Shown piece after piece: positions 1 to 6,454 of a stretch of 8,235 nt of DNA (position 1 is its first letter; every line of letters starts with the position of its first letter). The notes under the pieces were generated by a model. It searched no databases. It was not told the DNA's origin and saw nothing but the letters and a program-made list of their open reading frames with translations. This DNA comes from B18-G2 sp964432835 (GTDB lineage Archaea; Thermoplasmatota; E2; DHVEG-1; B18-G2). A program made the translations under genes and the position numbers. The stretch spans positions 1 through 8,235 of the forward strand of contig CAYSPA010000051.1 of the NCBI GenBank assembly GCA_964432835.1, read 5' to 3'.

Positions 1-486
1 AAGGAAAATATTCTTTATGTTGGTGAGTGCAAGTACCATCATCTCCCAGGAGAAAGAGTTGATTTGCAAGTGGCTTTATATAATTACGCAAGGTTCTTAG
101 ACCTAAAGAACGGTGAATATTTCCGAGAGCCTCAATTTTCTGCCCTAAAAATAAAACCAATGTTAGTAACAAATACAAAATTTACTAGTCAAGTAAGAAG
201 GTATTCTAGATGTGTTGGTGTGGAATTGTTAGGATGGAACCATCCAAAGAACAAAGGATTGGAGTATATCATTGAAAAAGAAAAACTTTATCCTATTACT
301 GTTCTGCCTTCTTTCAGGGGGTATTTGAAAGATATATTTTTTAGGAATAGGATAGTTTTAGCGAGCGATTTAATTTCTTTTGATATAAAAAGGTTGTCAA
401 GGAAATTAGGTGTTCCAATAAAGTCAATTTATCCTCTTGTAAATGAAGCCAAAATGTTATTAGAACAANNNNNNNNNNAAAATTAA
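1..486 (+). CDS. PD-(D/E)XK (Mrr-like) restriction endonuclease domain protein, 3' part, cut by assembly gap
   Basis: The reading frame is open from the first base, so the gene starts outside the window; the in-frame TTG at 64 is not the real start. The visible 156 codons begin with VGECKYHH, the E-x-K half of a PD-(D/E)XK nuclease active site (Glu9 and Lys11 of the visible part). Next comes a helix of the type VALYNYARFLDL, then MLVTNTKFTS, CVGVELLGWNHP and LYPITVLPS. From memory, this order is typical of the Mrr-like catalytic domain that often follows an N-terminal ATP-cone domain; the ATP-cone would lie upstream and is not seen. The C-terminal residues (about 118-156) look like a small helical, possibly helix-hairpin-helix segment. 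Activity would be DNA cleavage, but no methylase partner is visible, so a restriction role is inferred. Bases 469-478 are N, so the last codons and the stop at 484 are unreliable. Confidence 0.8.
   Translation, partial: KENILYVGECKYHHLPGERVDLQVALYNYARFLDLKNGEYFREPQFSALKIKPMLVTNTKFTSQVRRYSRCVGVELLGWNHPKNKGLEYIIEKEKLYPITVLPSFRGYLKDIFFRNRIVLASDLISFDIKRLSRKLGVPIKSIYPLVNEAKMLLEQXXXXN
469..478. other. Assembly gap (10 N)
   Basis: Ten undetermined bases lie inside the end of the nuclease gene. Their number may be a scaffolding placeholder and not a measured length. Any statement about the nuclease C-terminus, or the spacing to the next gene, depends on this gap. Confidence 0.99.
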
Positions 487-499
487 TAAAAAAATAATT

Positions 500-787
500 A
501 TGCAGCAACCACAAAAAGAGATAAAAATTAAAGCCAAAGACGAAGATTTAAAAGGTTTATATTCCAACTTGATGCAGATATACCACACGAAAGAAGAATT
601 TTGCTTGGATTTCTTTAATATCTTTCCTCCGCAAGGAGTTTTAGCCTCAAGAGTTATAATGAGCCCTGCTCATATAAAAAGAATGGCTAAGGCCTTGGAG
701 GAAAATATTAAGAAATATGAGGAGAAATATGGGAATATAGAGAGCTCCGAAGAAAAAGAAGGTTTTGTAGGGTTCCAAGTGAAATAA
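500..787 (+). CDS. DUF3467 family protein
   Basis: This 95-residue protein matches the pattern I know for DUF3467: a short basic start, GLYSNL (19-24), the segment HTKEEFCLDFFNIFPP (29-44), RVIMSP (51-56), and a helix ending ENIKKYEEKYGNI (68-80). The last 15 residues are an acidic, variable tail. The biochemical role of the family is unknown to me, so no function is claimed. The length is normal for the family and the gene looks complete. The ATG at 500 is the only plausible start after the gap. There is no Shine-Dalgarno sequence before it (only A/T-rich bases), and no in-frame stop separates it from the gap. G+C is about 36%, like the nuclease gene and well below the 48% of the genes at the right end. 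It faces the PKD gene, with 35 bases between the two stop codons. Confidence 0.85.
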   Translation: MQQPQKEIKIKAKDEDLKGLYSNLMQIYHTKEEFCLDFFNIFPPQGVLASRVIMSPAHIKRMAKALEENIKKYEEKYGNIESSEEKEGFVGFQVK

Positions 788-822
788 AGCCAATCCCTAA
801 CTTTTAAGATTTTAGTTTGTTT

Positions 823-2946
823 TTAAGTTGTAAAGTTAAATTCCGTGTGCGAGGTCACAAATTCATCATTTGGACCATACCTAGGATTGCCAACAGTTTT
901 GATTGTTGTAGGTGGTGTACCGCCGATAGTGATGATTTTGCTACATTTTGCGATTAAATTATCATCATCTATCACGGTCAGTGTTACATTATATGTTCCG
1001 CTGCTTTCGTATTGATGGATTGGACTTCGCTCATAACTTATATTTCCATCTCCAAAATCCCAAGTCCAGTTAACTATAATTCCGTCCAAGTCAAAAGAGG
1101 TACTGTTAAATCGGATGGTTTGATTCATCGAATCTTCTATGTACCACTCGAAATCAGCTATTGGATATATGGCATCCGTAGATATATCGATAATCAAACC
1201 ATCTATATTTGATTTAATTCCGTGTAGATCTATCTCTTTTGGATAGCCAGGATAATCATCAAAATCAAAAACACCGTCACTGTCGTTATCATAACCTATC
1301 CTCAGAACAATGTCCGGACCGTATATATTGTGAAGAGAAAAGTTTCCAAATTCATCCGTTACAGATCGTATACCCCAATCTGCATTAGAAATTTGCACAA
1401 CTATATCCTCTACAGGCGTGCCGTTTTTCCTTATCATCCCGGAAATATTGTGCCCAGTAAATTGTTTTTCATCAACATACTCAAACAAAACATTCTCTCC
1501 GTTTGTCCTATTAAATACTAATTTTACTATGCCCACATCTCTTGCCAAAATAAAATAACCATTACCGTCTAGATATTCGAATTCATCTGTTAGGGTCATA
1601 TCTACCCTTATACAATCCTCGAAAAAATTTCCGTTCACAGTTGTATTTCCTATCCATCTAGCGTAGTATACTCTGTTAAAAAAAGACCATCTATCTCCAG
1701 ATTTGAAGAAAAATGTTGGCAAACAGAAATCAAAATAGAAATTTGCCTGATTGCCGACAGGATATCCGTGATTAAACGTGGTCACTTTTCTACCCCATAG
1801 ATCCCAAATTCTTCCCGCCATAGAAGAATCACAGAAGTATCCTCCATGAAATCCTTCATCTACGAGCGTAAAAACGAAATCTATATCATGGGGCTTGTTA
1901 CTCTCAAAGTACTGTGAAACTGCCCATACATAGCAGTCCAGATTGCTCCAGTCGTCTGTGACGTGGTACTTGATTCCATGACCTATTGTTATATTAAAAT
2001 AATCAAGGCTGTAACCATCTGGTATCTGGAACGAAGAGTAGTTATAGATGTTTAAAGTGGTATGTTTAAATGTGTCACAATCCAATGTCCTGCCGTCATC
2101 TGTTATTCTTCTAAGTTCTAACTGGACATTAAAAATACCATTATACTTCAACTCATGTACTGAAGGCCACATAAAGAACTGTAGAGAGACGTTATGTATG
2201 CCTCTGGAGAGATTAGAGAAGTTTTCGCTACCGACGTTATGCAGCCATTCCCATTCACCAGTTGTTTCATTGTAGTATCTCAGATTTCCTTGAATGATAT
2301 ATTCTCCAGGTTCTGAAACGTTTACACCGACTTCGACAACCAAGTAGTTGTACAATCCATCATCATCGGTATCCAAACCATAGTCACTGAAGTTTCCAGT
2401 AAACTCTGCGGGAGGAGAGTCGAAATCTGAATATTCATATGGCTGTGTTATGTATTCTGTCTCATCAAGCTGCAACCACTCAGGGTAAGTATAAAGTTCG
2501 AGATCTGCCTTGTAGCTTCCATTGTAACCGAGATTATAGAGTTGATAACCATTGAACTTCAGTGAAATGGTGTGGCTACCAACATATAGGAAGGTATGGT
2601 TGTGAGCGTAACAATTCAGCCATTCCCATTCACCAGTTGTTTCATTGTAGTATCTCAGATTTCCTTGAATGATATATTCTCCAGGTTCTGAAACGTTTAC
2701 ACCGACTTCGACAACCAAGTAGTTGTACAATCCATCATCATCGGTATCCAAACCATAGTCACTGAAGTTTCCAGTAAACTCTGCGGGAGGAGAGTCGAAA
2801 GAAGGTGGTACATCCTCCTTGTACAAAATGTCACTGTTGATGTCATTGGAAAGAACCTTGGTCATGAGTGTGAATGAGTTCGAGATGCCTAAGCTGTATA
2901 ATGGTAGCGTAAAAACGAGGAGTATGAGTAAAATCTTATTATCCAT
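823..2946 (-). CDS. Secreted PKD-domain protein with duplicated beta-sandwich repeats, probably C-terminally truncated
   Basis: This 707-residue protein starts with a signal-peptide-like segment (MDNK, then a hydrophobic stretch to about residue 20), so it is probably exported. Two homologous units of about 125 residues follow (50-174 and 175-about 300). Each opens with an identical 61-residue block that includes a calcium-binding-like DTDDDG loop (68-73, 193-198). Residues 310-497 form a domain I do not recognise. Residues 498-575 resemble a carboxypeptidase-regulatory-like domain (GHNISG, TDEFGNFSL) with a second DNDSDG loop at 553. Residues 594-674 are a PKD domain with the WDFGDG signature at 629. 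I count 25 N-x-S/T sequons, which suggests surface glycosylation. The tail (677-707, PPTT...SHTEFNFTT) looks like the start of another repeat common in archaeal surface proteins, but it stops at once, and no C-terminal membrane anchor is present. The start at 2946 has GAGG eight bases upstream. Likely a cell-surface or extracellular protein; substrate unknown. Confidence 0.8.
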   Translation of the reverse strand: MDNKILLILLVFTLPLYSLGISNSFTLMTKVLSNDINSDILYKEDVPPSFDSPPAEFTGNFSDYGLDTDDDGLYNYLVVEVGVNVSEPGEYIIQGNLRYYNETTGEWEWLNCYAHNHTFLYVGSHTISLKFNGYQLYNLGYNGSYKADLELYTYPEWLQLDETEYITQPYEYSDFDSPPAEFTGNFSDYGLDTDDDGLYNYLVVEVGVNVSEPGEYIIQGNLRYYNETTGEWEWLHNVGSENFSNLSRGIHNVSLQFFMWPSVHELKYNGIFNVQLELRRITDDGRTLDCDTFKHTTLNIYNYSSFQIPDGYSLDYFNITIGHGIKYHVTDDWSNLDCYVWAVSQYFESNKPHDIDFVFTLVDEGFHGGYFCDSSMAGRIWDLWGRKVTTFNHGYPVGNQANFYFDFCLPTFFFKSGDRWSFFNRVYYARWIGNTTVNGNFFEDCIRVDMTLTDEFEYLDGNGYFILARDVGIVKLVFNRTNGENVLFEYVDEKQFTGHNISGMIRKNGTPVEDIVVQISNADWGIRSVTDEFGNFSLHNIYGPDIVLRIGYDNDSDGVFDFDDYPGYPKEIDLHGIKSNIDGLIIDISTDAIYPIADFEWYIEDSMNQTIRFNSTSFDLDGIIVNWTWDFGDGNISYERSPIHQYESSGTYNVTLTVIDDDNLIAKCSKIITIGGTPPTTIKTVGNPRYGPNDEFVTSHTEFNFTT
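2242..2425. repeat. Perfect 184-bp direct repeat, copy A (encodes residues 175-235 of the PKD protein)
   Basis: By eye this stretch is identical, base for base, to 2617-2800, at an offset of exactly 375 bp (125 codons). Identity stops sharply at both ends: the base before is G here and T in the other copy, and the base after is T here and G there. The sequence following each copy within the protein is related but strongly diverged. Confidence 0.95.
2617..2800. repeat. Perfect 184-bp direct repeat, copy B (encodes residues 50-110 of the PKD protein)
   Basis: This is the partner of 2242-2425 and encodes the first, N-terminal block of the two. Both copies keep the reading frame and carry the DTDDDG loop and three N-x-S/T sequons each. 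Confidence 0.95.
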
Positions 2947-2985
2947 CTCTACCGCCTCTCTCCAATAAGTTTATTTTGGATAGGG

Positions 2986-3023
2986 GGATTTAAAAACTAT
3001 TAACTTCGATTTATTTATAAAAT
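2986..3023 (-). promoter_or_regulatory. Archaeal-type promoter candidates for the PKD gene
   Basis: Two TATA-like boxes read on the minus strand. One is TTTTTAAAT at about 2988-2996, which would start transcription about 20 bases before the ATG. The other is TTTATAAAT at about 3013-3021, preceded by an A-rich BRE-like AGAAAAT, which would leave a leader of about 45 bases. The nearer box fits a short archaeal leader better; the farther one has the better BRE. I cannot choose between them from sequence alone. Confidence 0.5.
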
Positions 3024-3137
3024 TTTCTGAAAACTAGTGGTTCAAGAGTTGATGATGAATTAGTTGCACAAAAATGGATGCTGCTAGGTTAATGGTACTC
3101 ATTTTCCTTCCACTTGTCAAACTACTGATGTGTTGTT

Positions 3138-3151
3138 GGAAAGATTTTTAA
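3138..3151 (+). promoter_or_regulatory. Archaeal BRE/TATA-like promoter of pepD
   Basis: GGAAAGA followed directly by TTTTTAA matches the BRE-plus-TATA layout. Its centre is about 40 bases before the ATG at 3188. Transcription would start near 3173, just ahead of the Shine-Dalgarno sequence at 3175, so the two signals agree. The rest of 2947-3137 shows nothing else convincing. Confidence 0.55.
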
Positions 3152-3174
3152 CGACCATTGACATACCATAATCC

Positions 3175-3181
3175 GGGAGGT
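3175..3181 (+). promoter_or_regulatory. Shine-Dalgarno sequence that sets the pepD start
   Basis: GGGAGGT ends six bases before the ATG at 3188. The longer frame opened by TTG at 3158 would place this site inside the coding region, so the ATG at 3188 is the better start. Confidence 0.85.
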
Positions 3182-3187
3182 AGAATT

Positions 3188-4630
3188 ATGACGTCGCTTC
3201 TTGATCTCGAGCCGAAGATAGTTTGGAAGTACTTTGATGACATAAGGAAGATACCGAGGTGCTCGAAGCACGAGGAGAAAATAAGAGAGTACATTGTGAA
3301 TTTCGCGAGGGAGAACGGCTTTGATTACCAGGTTGACAAAGCTGGAAATGTGGTAGTCAGAAAGTCAGGAAGTCCGGGCATGGAAAACAAGCCGATAGTT
3401 GTTCTGCAATCTCACATGGACATGGTTTGTGAGAAAAACAAAGATGTGAAACACGATTTCTCCAAGGATCCCATAAAGGTCAAGATCGAGGGGGAGTGGG
3501 TAACGGCAGATGGTACAACTCTGGGAGCGGATGATGGCATAGGTGTAGCTACTGCTCTCGCCATACTCACTGATGAGAATATCAAACACCCACCGATAGA
3601 GGCGCTGTTCACGGTAGATGAAGAAACCGGGCTGACCGGAGCTTTTGCACTGGAAGGGGATTTCCTCAAAGGCAGGATAATGATAAATCTGGACAGTGAG
3701 GATTTCGGAGTGATCTACATAGGCTGCGCCGGCGGAGGAGATTCGACGATAAAGTTACCAGTGAAGAAGACAGATATCCCATCCGGTATGAAAATTTTCA
3801 GTGTTTTTGTAAAGGGACTCAAAGGTGGTCACTCCGGCTGTGACATCCATGAGCAGAGGGGAAACGCCATAAAGATTCTCGCTCGGATTCTCTGGAAGGT
3901 CAAAAAAGATATGGATATGAGAGTGGTGAACATAACCGGTGGCGACAAGCACAACGCGATTCCGAGAGAGGCTGAAGTGATAGTTGCCGTGGAGGATGAA
4001 AGGAGATTCAGAGAAATTGTTGAAAATGAGGCAAAGGATATACTCGAAGAAATAAAACCCGCAGATCCAGATATGAAAGTTGAAGTGAAGGAGGCAGATG
4101 GAAAGGATTGTCTTGACAAGGATTCAACTGAGAAGGTCATAGACCTGCTCTATGCACTGCCACATGGCGTGCTGGCAATGAGCTACGATATACCCGATCT
4201 GGTCGAAACCTCAACGAATCTCGCCAAGGTCAGAACGGAGGATGATATGATAACCGTTGTGATGAGTTCGAGGAGTTCCAGCAAAACGGAATTGCAGGCA
4301 ACGAGAGATAGAATAAGAGCGATAGCGGAACTGGCGGGAGCGGAAGTTGAGGAGGGTTCAACATATCCTGGATGGAAGCCAAATCTAAACTCAAAGATTC
4401 TGAAACTCGCCAAGGAGGTCTTCAAGGAAATGTTCGGAAAGGAACCGGAGGTAAAAGCAATCCACGCAGGTCTTGAGACGGGAGTCATAGGAGAGAAATT
4501 TCCGGGCATGGACATGATATCTATAGGTCCCGACGTCAAGAATCCTCATACCCCGGATGAGAGGGTACACATAGGCTCGGTAGAGAAGTTCTACAAATAC
4601 GTGGCCAAGATTCTCGAGAGAGTGGAATGA
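3188..4630 (+). CDS. pepD: Aminoacyl-histidine dipeptidase (Xaa-His dipeptidase), peptidase family M20C
   Basis: This 480-residue cytosolic metallopeptidase should cleave Xaa-His and other dipeptides with two zinc ions. The M20 ligands and catalytic residues are all visible: SHMDM (His76, Asp78), GADDGIG (bridging Asp115), VDEETG (general-base Glu145 and ligand Glu146), INLDSED (Asp169) and NPHTPDE (His454). The inserted lid/dimer domain (about 195-390) carries KGGHSG (His215) and HNAIPRE (255-261), as in M20C. The length is typical of PepD. The start at 3188 is supported by the Shine-Dalgarno sequence at 3175, although the frame is open to a TTG at 3158. The gene has its own promoter and ends in T-rich terminators. 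It lies back to back with the secreted PKD gene. With the aminotransferase downstream it fits peptide use as a carbon and nitrogen source (inference). M20C enzymes are, to my knowledge, commoner in bacteria, so an old transfer is possible. Confidence 0.92.
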   Translation: MTSLLDLEPKIVWKYFDDIRKIPRCSKHEEKIREYIVNFARENGFDYQVDKAGNVVVRKSGSPGMENKPIVVLQSHMDMVCEKNKDVKHDFSKDPIKVKIEGEWVTADGTTLGADDGIGVATALAILTDENIKHPPIEALFTVDEETGLTGAFALEGDFLKGRIMINLDSEDFGVIYIGCAGGGDSTIKLPVKKTDIPSGMKIFSVFVKGLKGGHSGCDIHEQRGNAIKILARILWKVKKDMDMRVVNITGGDKHNAIPREAEVIVAVEDERRFREIVENEAKDILEEIKPADPDMKVEVKEADGKDCLDKDSTEKVIDLLYALPHGVLAMSYDIPDLVETSTNLAKVRTEDDMITVVMSSRSSSKTELQATRDRIRAIAELAGAEVEEGSTYPGWKPNLNSKILKLAKEVFKEMFGKEPEVKAIHAGLETGVIGEKFPGMDMISIGPDVKNPHTPDERVHIGSVEKFYKYVAKILERVE

Positions 4631-4631
4631 A

Positions 4632-4660
4632 TTTTTTCTCCCATCTTTTATAATTTTTTT
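4632..4660 (+). terminator. T-rich terminator after pepD
   Basis: Two T-runs, 4632-4637 (six T) and 4654-4660 (seven T), lie within 30 bases of the pepD stop with no strong hairpin. This is the usual form of an archaeal intrinsic terminator. A new promoter follows at 4682. Confidence 0.6.
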
Positions 4661-4681
4661 GTTGAACATCATCGAGTTTCC

Positions 4682-4698
4682 CGAAATCTATTTATAAT
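4682..4698 (+). promoter_or_regulatory. Archaeal BRE/TATA promoter of the small repeat-protein gene
   Basis: CGAAAT (BRE-like, 4682-4687) is followed by TTTATAAT (4691-4698). A start of transcription about 25 bases on would fall near 4720, only a few bases before the ATG at 4727. The mRNA would then be nearly leaderless, and the upstream TTG at 4712 would not be transcribed. Confidence 0.6.
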
Positions 4699-4726
4699 AG
4701 CTTATGCTTATTTGGTTGGGGATAGG

Positions 4727-5041
4727 ATGGAAGATATAACCGTCAGGACAGACGATCTTCAGAAGTTTCTGCTTGATGAGATTGCCGTGGAAGATGAGGA
4801 AGATGAACTCGCATTTTATATCAACAGATTCAACCTCGATCCAGAAACCATAAAGACCATGCCAGCCCTCAGTGAGCATGTAAAAACGCTCCTATCAGAA
4901 GCGGCAGAATCGGGCACCAGTAGCATGGAAGATGAACTCGCCTTCTTTATCAAAAGATTCAATCTCGATGTGGAAACTCTTGCGGCGATGCCGGCTCTCG
5001 AGGAGCATGTGAGAAATCTTTTGCCCGAAATCAACGAGTGA
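4727..5041 (+). CDS. Small acidic protein with two tandem repeats, function unknown
   Basis: I do not recognise this 104-residue protein. It is mostly two copies of a 34-residue unit, residues 25-58 and 68-101, identical at 24 of 34 positions with a period of 43 residues. Each begins EDELAF, contains RFNLD and MPAL, and ends in an LLxE helix. Residues 10-18 (DLQKFLLDE) look like the last helix of a third, lost copy, so the motif K/R-x-LL-x-E occurs three times. The protein is rich in Glu and Asp, with no signal peptide, membrane segment or cysteine, so a soluble cytosolic helical protein is likely. ATG 4727 is preferred over the in-frame TTG at 4712 because the TATA box at 4691 puts the transcript start near 4720. 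It sits between pepD and an aminotransferase gene, both on the same strand but with separate promoters, so context gives no firm role. A protein-binding adaptor is only a guess. Confidence 0.75.
   Translation: MEDITVRTDDLQKFLLDEIAVEDEEDELAFYINRFNLDPETIKTMPALSEHVKTLLSEAAESGTSSMEDELAFFIKRFNLDVETLAAMPALEEHVRNLLPEINE
4799..4900. repeat. Internal coding repeat, unit 1 (34 codons)
   Basis: This encodes residues 25-58 of the small acidic protein. It is related to 4928-5029 at an offset of 129 bp. The first 14 bases of the two units are identical (GAAGATGAACTCGC), and later codons differ at many third positions, so the duplication is not recent. Confidence 0.85.
4928..5029. repeat. Internal coding repeat, unit 2 (34 codons)
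   Basis: This encodes residues 68-101 of the small acidic protein. Ten of 34 residues differ from unit 1, several conservatively (Tyr/Phe, Ile/Leu, Lys/Arg), so the fold is probably kept. Confidence 0.85.
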
Positions 5042-5080
5042 GACATGGTATCGTAAAGGGATAGATTCTAACACAAAATT

Positions 5081-5095
5081 CGAAAGTAATATAAG
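5081..5095 (+). promoter_or_regulatory. Archaeal BRE/TATA promoter of the aminotransferase gene
   Basis: CGAAAGT (BRE-like) runs straight into AATATAAG (TATA-like, 5088-5095). Transcription would start near 5116, just before the Shine-Dalgarno sequence at 5118. The CGAAA element is shared with the promoter at 4682. Confidence 0.6.
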
Positions 5096-5117
5096 GCTCC
5101 TTCCAATACACCTTCTC

Positions 5118-5124
5118 AGGGGGT
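5118..5124 (+). promoter_or_regulatory. Shine-Dalgarno sequence of the aminotransferase gene
   Basis: AGGGGGT lies five bases before the ATG at 5130. It fixes that codon, not the later in-frame ATG at 5160, as the start. Confidence 0.65.
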
Positions 5125-5129
5125 AGTTC

Positions 5130-6344
5130 ATGCACATAGAAAGTCTATTTTCAGAAAGAATGAAAACAATGAGACCCTCCGAGATCAGAGAACTACTCAA
5201 ACTCACCCAGAATCCTGAAATAATATCATTTGCTGGAGGATTGCCAAATCCAGAAGCCTTCCCCGTAGATGAACTTGTCGAAATAACCAGAGAGATTCTG
5301 GAGAAGCACGGAAAAATGGCTCTTCAGTACGGACCAACCGAGGGAATAAGGGGTTTTCGTGAGGTTCTTGCATCAAGATGTGCAAAGGATGGAATGGATG
5401 CAACATCTGAAAACGTGATCATAACGACCGGTTCCCAGCAGGGTCTCGATATGATTGGGAGGGTCTTTTTGGATCCGGGAGACACCATTATCGTGGAGCT
5501 TCCAACCTACCTCGGTGCGATAAACGCATTCAGAGCCTATGAGGTGAATTTTGAAGGCGTCCCACTTGATGAGGAAGGAATGAAGACCGATTTGCTCGAA
5601 GAGAAAATCGAGGAACTGAAGAAGAAAGGAATAACACCAAAATTCATCTACGTGGTACCGACTTTTCAAAATCCAGCGGGGGTTGTGATGTCAGAGAGCA
5701 GAAGAAGAAAACTCATAGATATAGCTAATGAGCACGACCTGATAGTGATAGAAGATGACCCATATGGAAAGCTGATATACGAGGGAAAGCCCGCAAAACC
5801 GATAAAGGCACTGGATGACGAAGGAAGAGTCATATATCTCTCGACGTTCTCAAAAATCCTCGCACCCGGATTTAGGCTGGCGTGGATAGTGGCATCAGAA
5901 GAACTTATCAGGAAACTAACCATAGCAAAACAGGCTCTCGACCTCTGTAGCAATACCTTTGTCCAGTTTGTTGCCAAAGAATTCATAGAGGGTGGCTATC
6001 TCGATTTGCACATAATGAAGATAATAGAGATGTACAGGCCAAAGAGGGACAAGATGATAGAAGCCATAAAGAATTACTTCCCATCAGATACAATCTTTTA
6101 CAAACCGAGGGGAGGAATGTTTGCATGGGTAACGATACCCGGAAACATAGATACAGAAGAGATGTTCCTAGATGCCATAAAGGAGAAGGTCGCCTACATT
6201 CATGGAAAGGCATTCTACGTGGATGGCGGCGGCGCAAACTCGATGAGATTGAACTTCTCATACTCATCAGAGGAATTGATCGATGAGGGCATGAGAAGGT
6301 TGGGCAAAGTTATAGAGAAAAAGCTGAAAGAGACAAATAGTTGA
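5130..6344 (+). CDS. PLP-dependent aminotransferase, fold type I, LysN/AroAT-like (class I/II)
   Basis: This 404-residue cytosolic enzyme should move an amino group between an amino acid and a 2-oxo acid using pyridoxal phosphate. The key residues are all present: Tyr68 in QYGPTEG, the phosphate-binding GSQQG at 101-105, FQNPAG with Asn181, EDDPYG with Asp209 and Tyr212, the Schiff-base Lys242 in STFSKILAPGFR, and the carboxylate-binding Arg373 in SMRLNFS. The start (SLFSERMKTMRPSEIRELL) and the IISFAGGLPNPEAFP segment are characteristic of the 2-aminoadipate/aromatic aminotransferase (LysN, AroAT) group of archaea and Thermus. Length is normal and no MocR-type DNA-binding domain precedes it. 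The exact substrate cannot be read: 2-aminoadipate, aromatic, or branched-chain amino acids with 2-oxoglutarate are all possible. No lysine- or aromatic-pathway genes are next to it. It has its own promoter and converges on the thermosome gene with 110 bases between stops. Confidence 0.9.
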   Translation: MHIESLFSERMKTMRPSEIRELLKLTQNPEIISFAGGLPNPEAFPVDELVEITREILEKHGKMALQYGPTEGIRGFREVLASRCAKDGMDATSENVIITTGSQQGLDMIGRVFLDPGDTIIVELPTYLGAINAFRAYEVNFEGVPLDEEGMKTDLLEEKIEELKKKGITPKFIYVVPTFQNPAGVVMSESRRRKLIDIANEHDLIVIEDDPYGKLIYEGKPAKPIKALDDEGRVIYLSTFSKILAPGFRLAWIVASEELIRKLTIAKQALDLCSNTFVQFVAKEFIEGGYLDLHIMKIIEMYRPKRDKMIEAIKNYFPSDTIFYKPRGGMFAWVTIPGNIDTEEMFLDAIKEKVAYIHGKAFYVDGGGANSMRLNFSYSSEELIDEGMRRLGKVIEKKLKETNS

Positions 6345-6423
6345 AGACGGTCAACCTCAAATCACCTAACCTTCTACTTTTCTCCATGAACCTCAGGAAA
6401 ATGATGTGAGATTCTCCACCTTG

Positions 6424-6442
6424 AAATAAAATTATAAAAATT
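6424..6442 (-). terminator. T-rich terminator after the thermosome gene
   Basis: Read on the minus strand, 12-31 bases after the thermosome stop, the sequence is a nearly pure T/A tract (AATTTTTATAATTTTATTT). This is typical of archaeal termination without a hairpin. On the plus strand the matching region after the aminotransferase stop has only a weak pyrimidine-rich tract at about 6371-6385. Confidence 0.5.
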
Positions 6443-6454
6443 AGGAGGAGGATT

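Noticed and set aside
1..787. Nuclease plus DUF3467 as a new defence system
   Set aside because: Only two genes are visible, one incomplete and separated from the other by an assembly gap. No methylase, helicase or other partner is present, so the pairing cannot be supported from this window.
2242..2800. The two repeat copies as a CRISPR array or insertion-sequence ends
   Set aside because: They are in-frame coding repeats of 184 bp in direct orientation with a related coding sequence between them; there are no multiple short units, terminal inverted repeats or transposase gene.
3074..3151. 25-residue hydrophobic small ORF (MDAARLMVLIFLPLVKLLMCC...) between the PKD gene and pepD
   Set aside because: It has no ribosome binding site and its end overlaps the likely pepD TATA box; an ORF of this length is expected by chance.
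3158..3187. TTG-initiated 10-codon extension of pepD
   Set aside because: The Shine-Dalgarno sequence at 3175-3181 and the predicted transcript start near 3173 point to the ATG at 3188, and PepD proteins start at about that residue.
4816..5206. Two minus-strand frames over the small repeat gene and the start of the aminotransferase gene
   Set aside because: The plus-strand frame shows conserved repeats and has a promoter; the minus-strand frames only mirror it and have no start signals.
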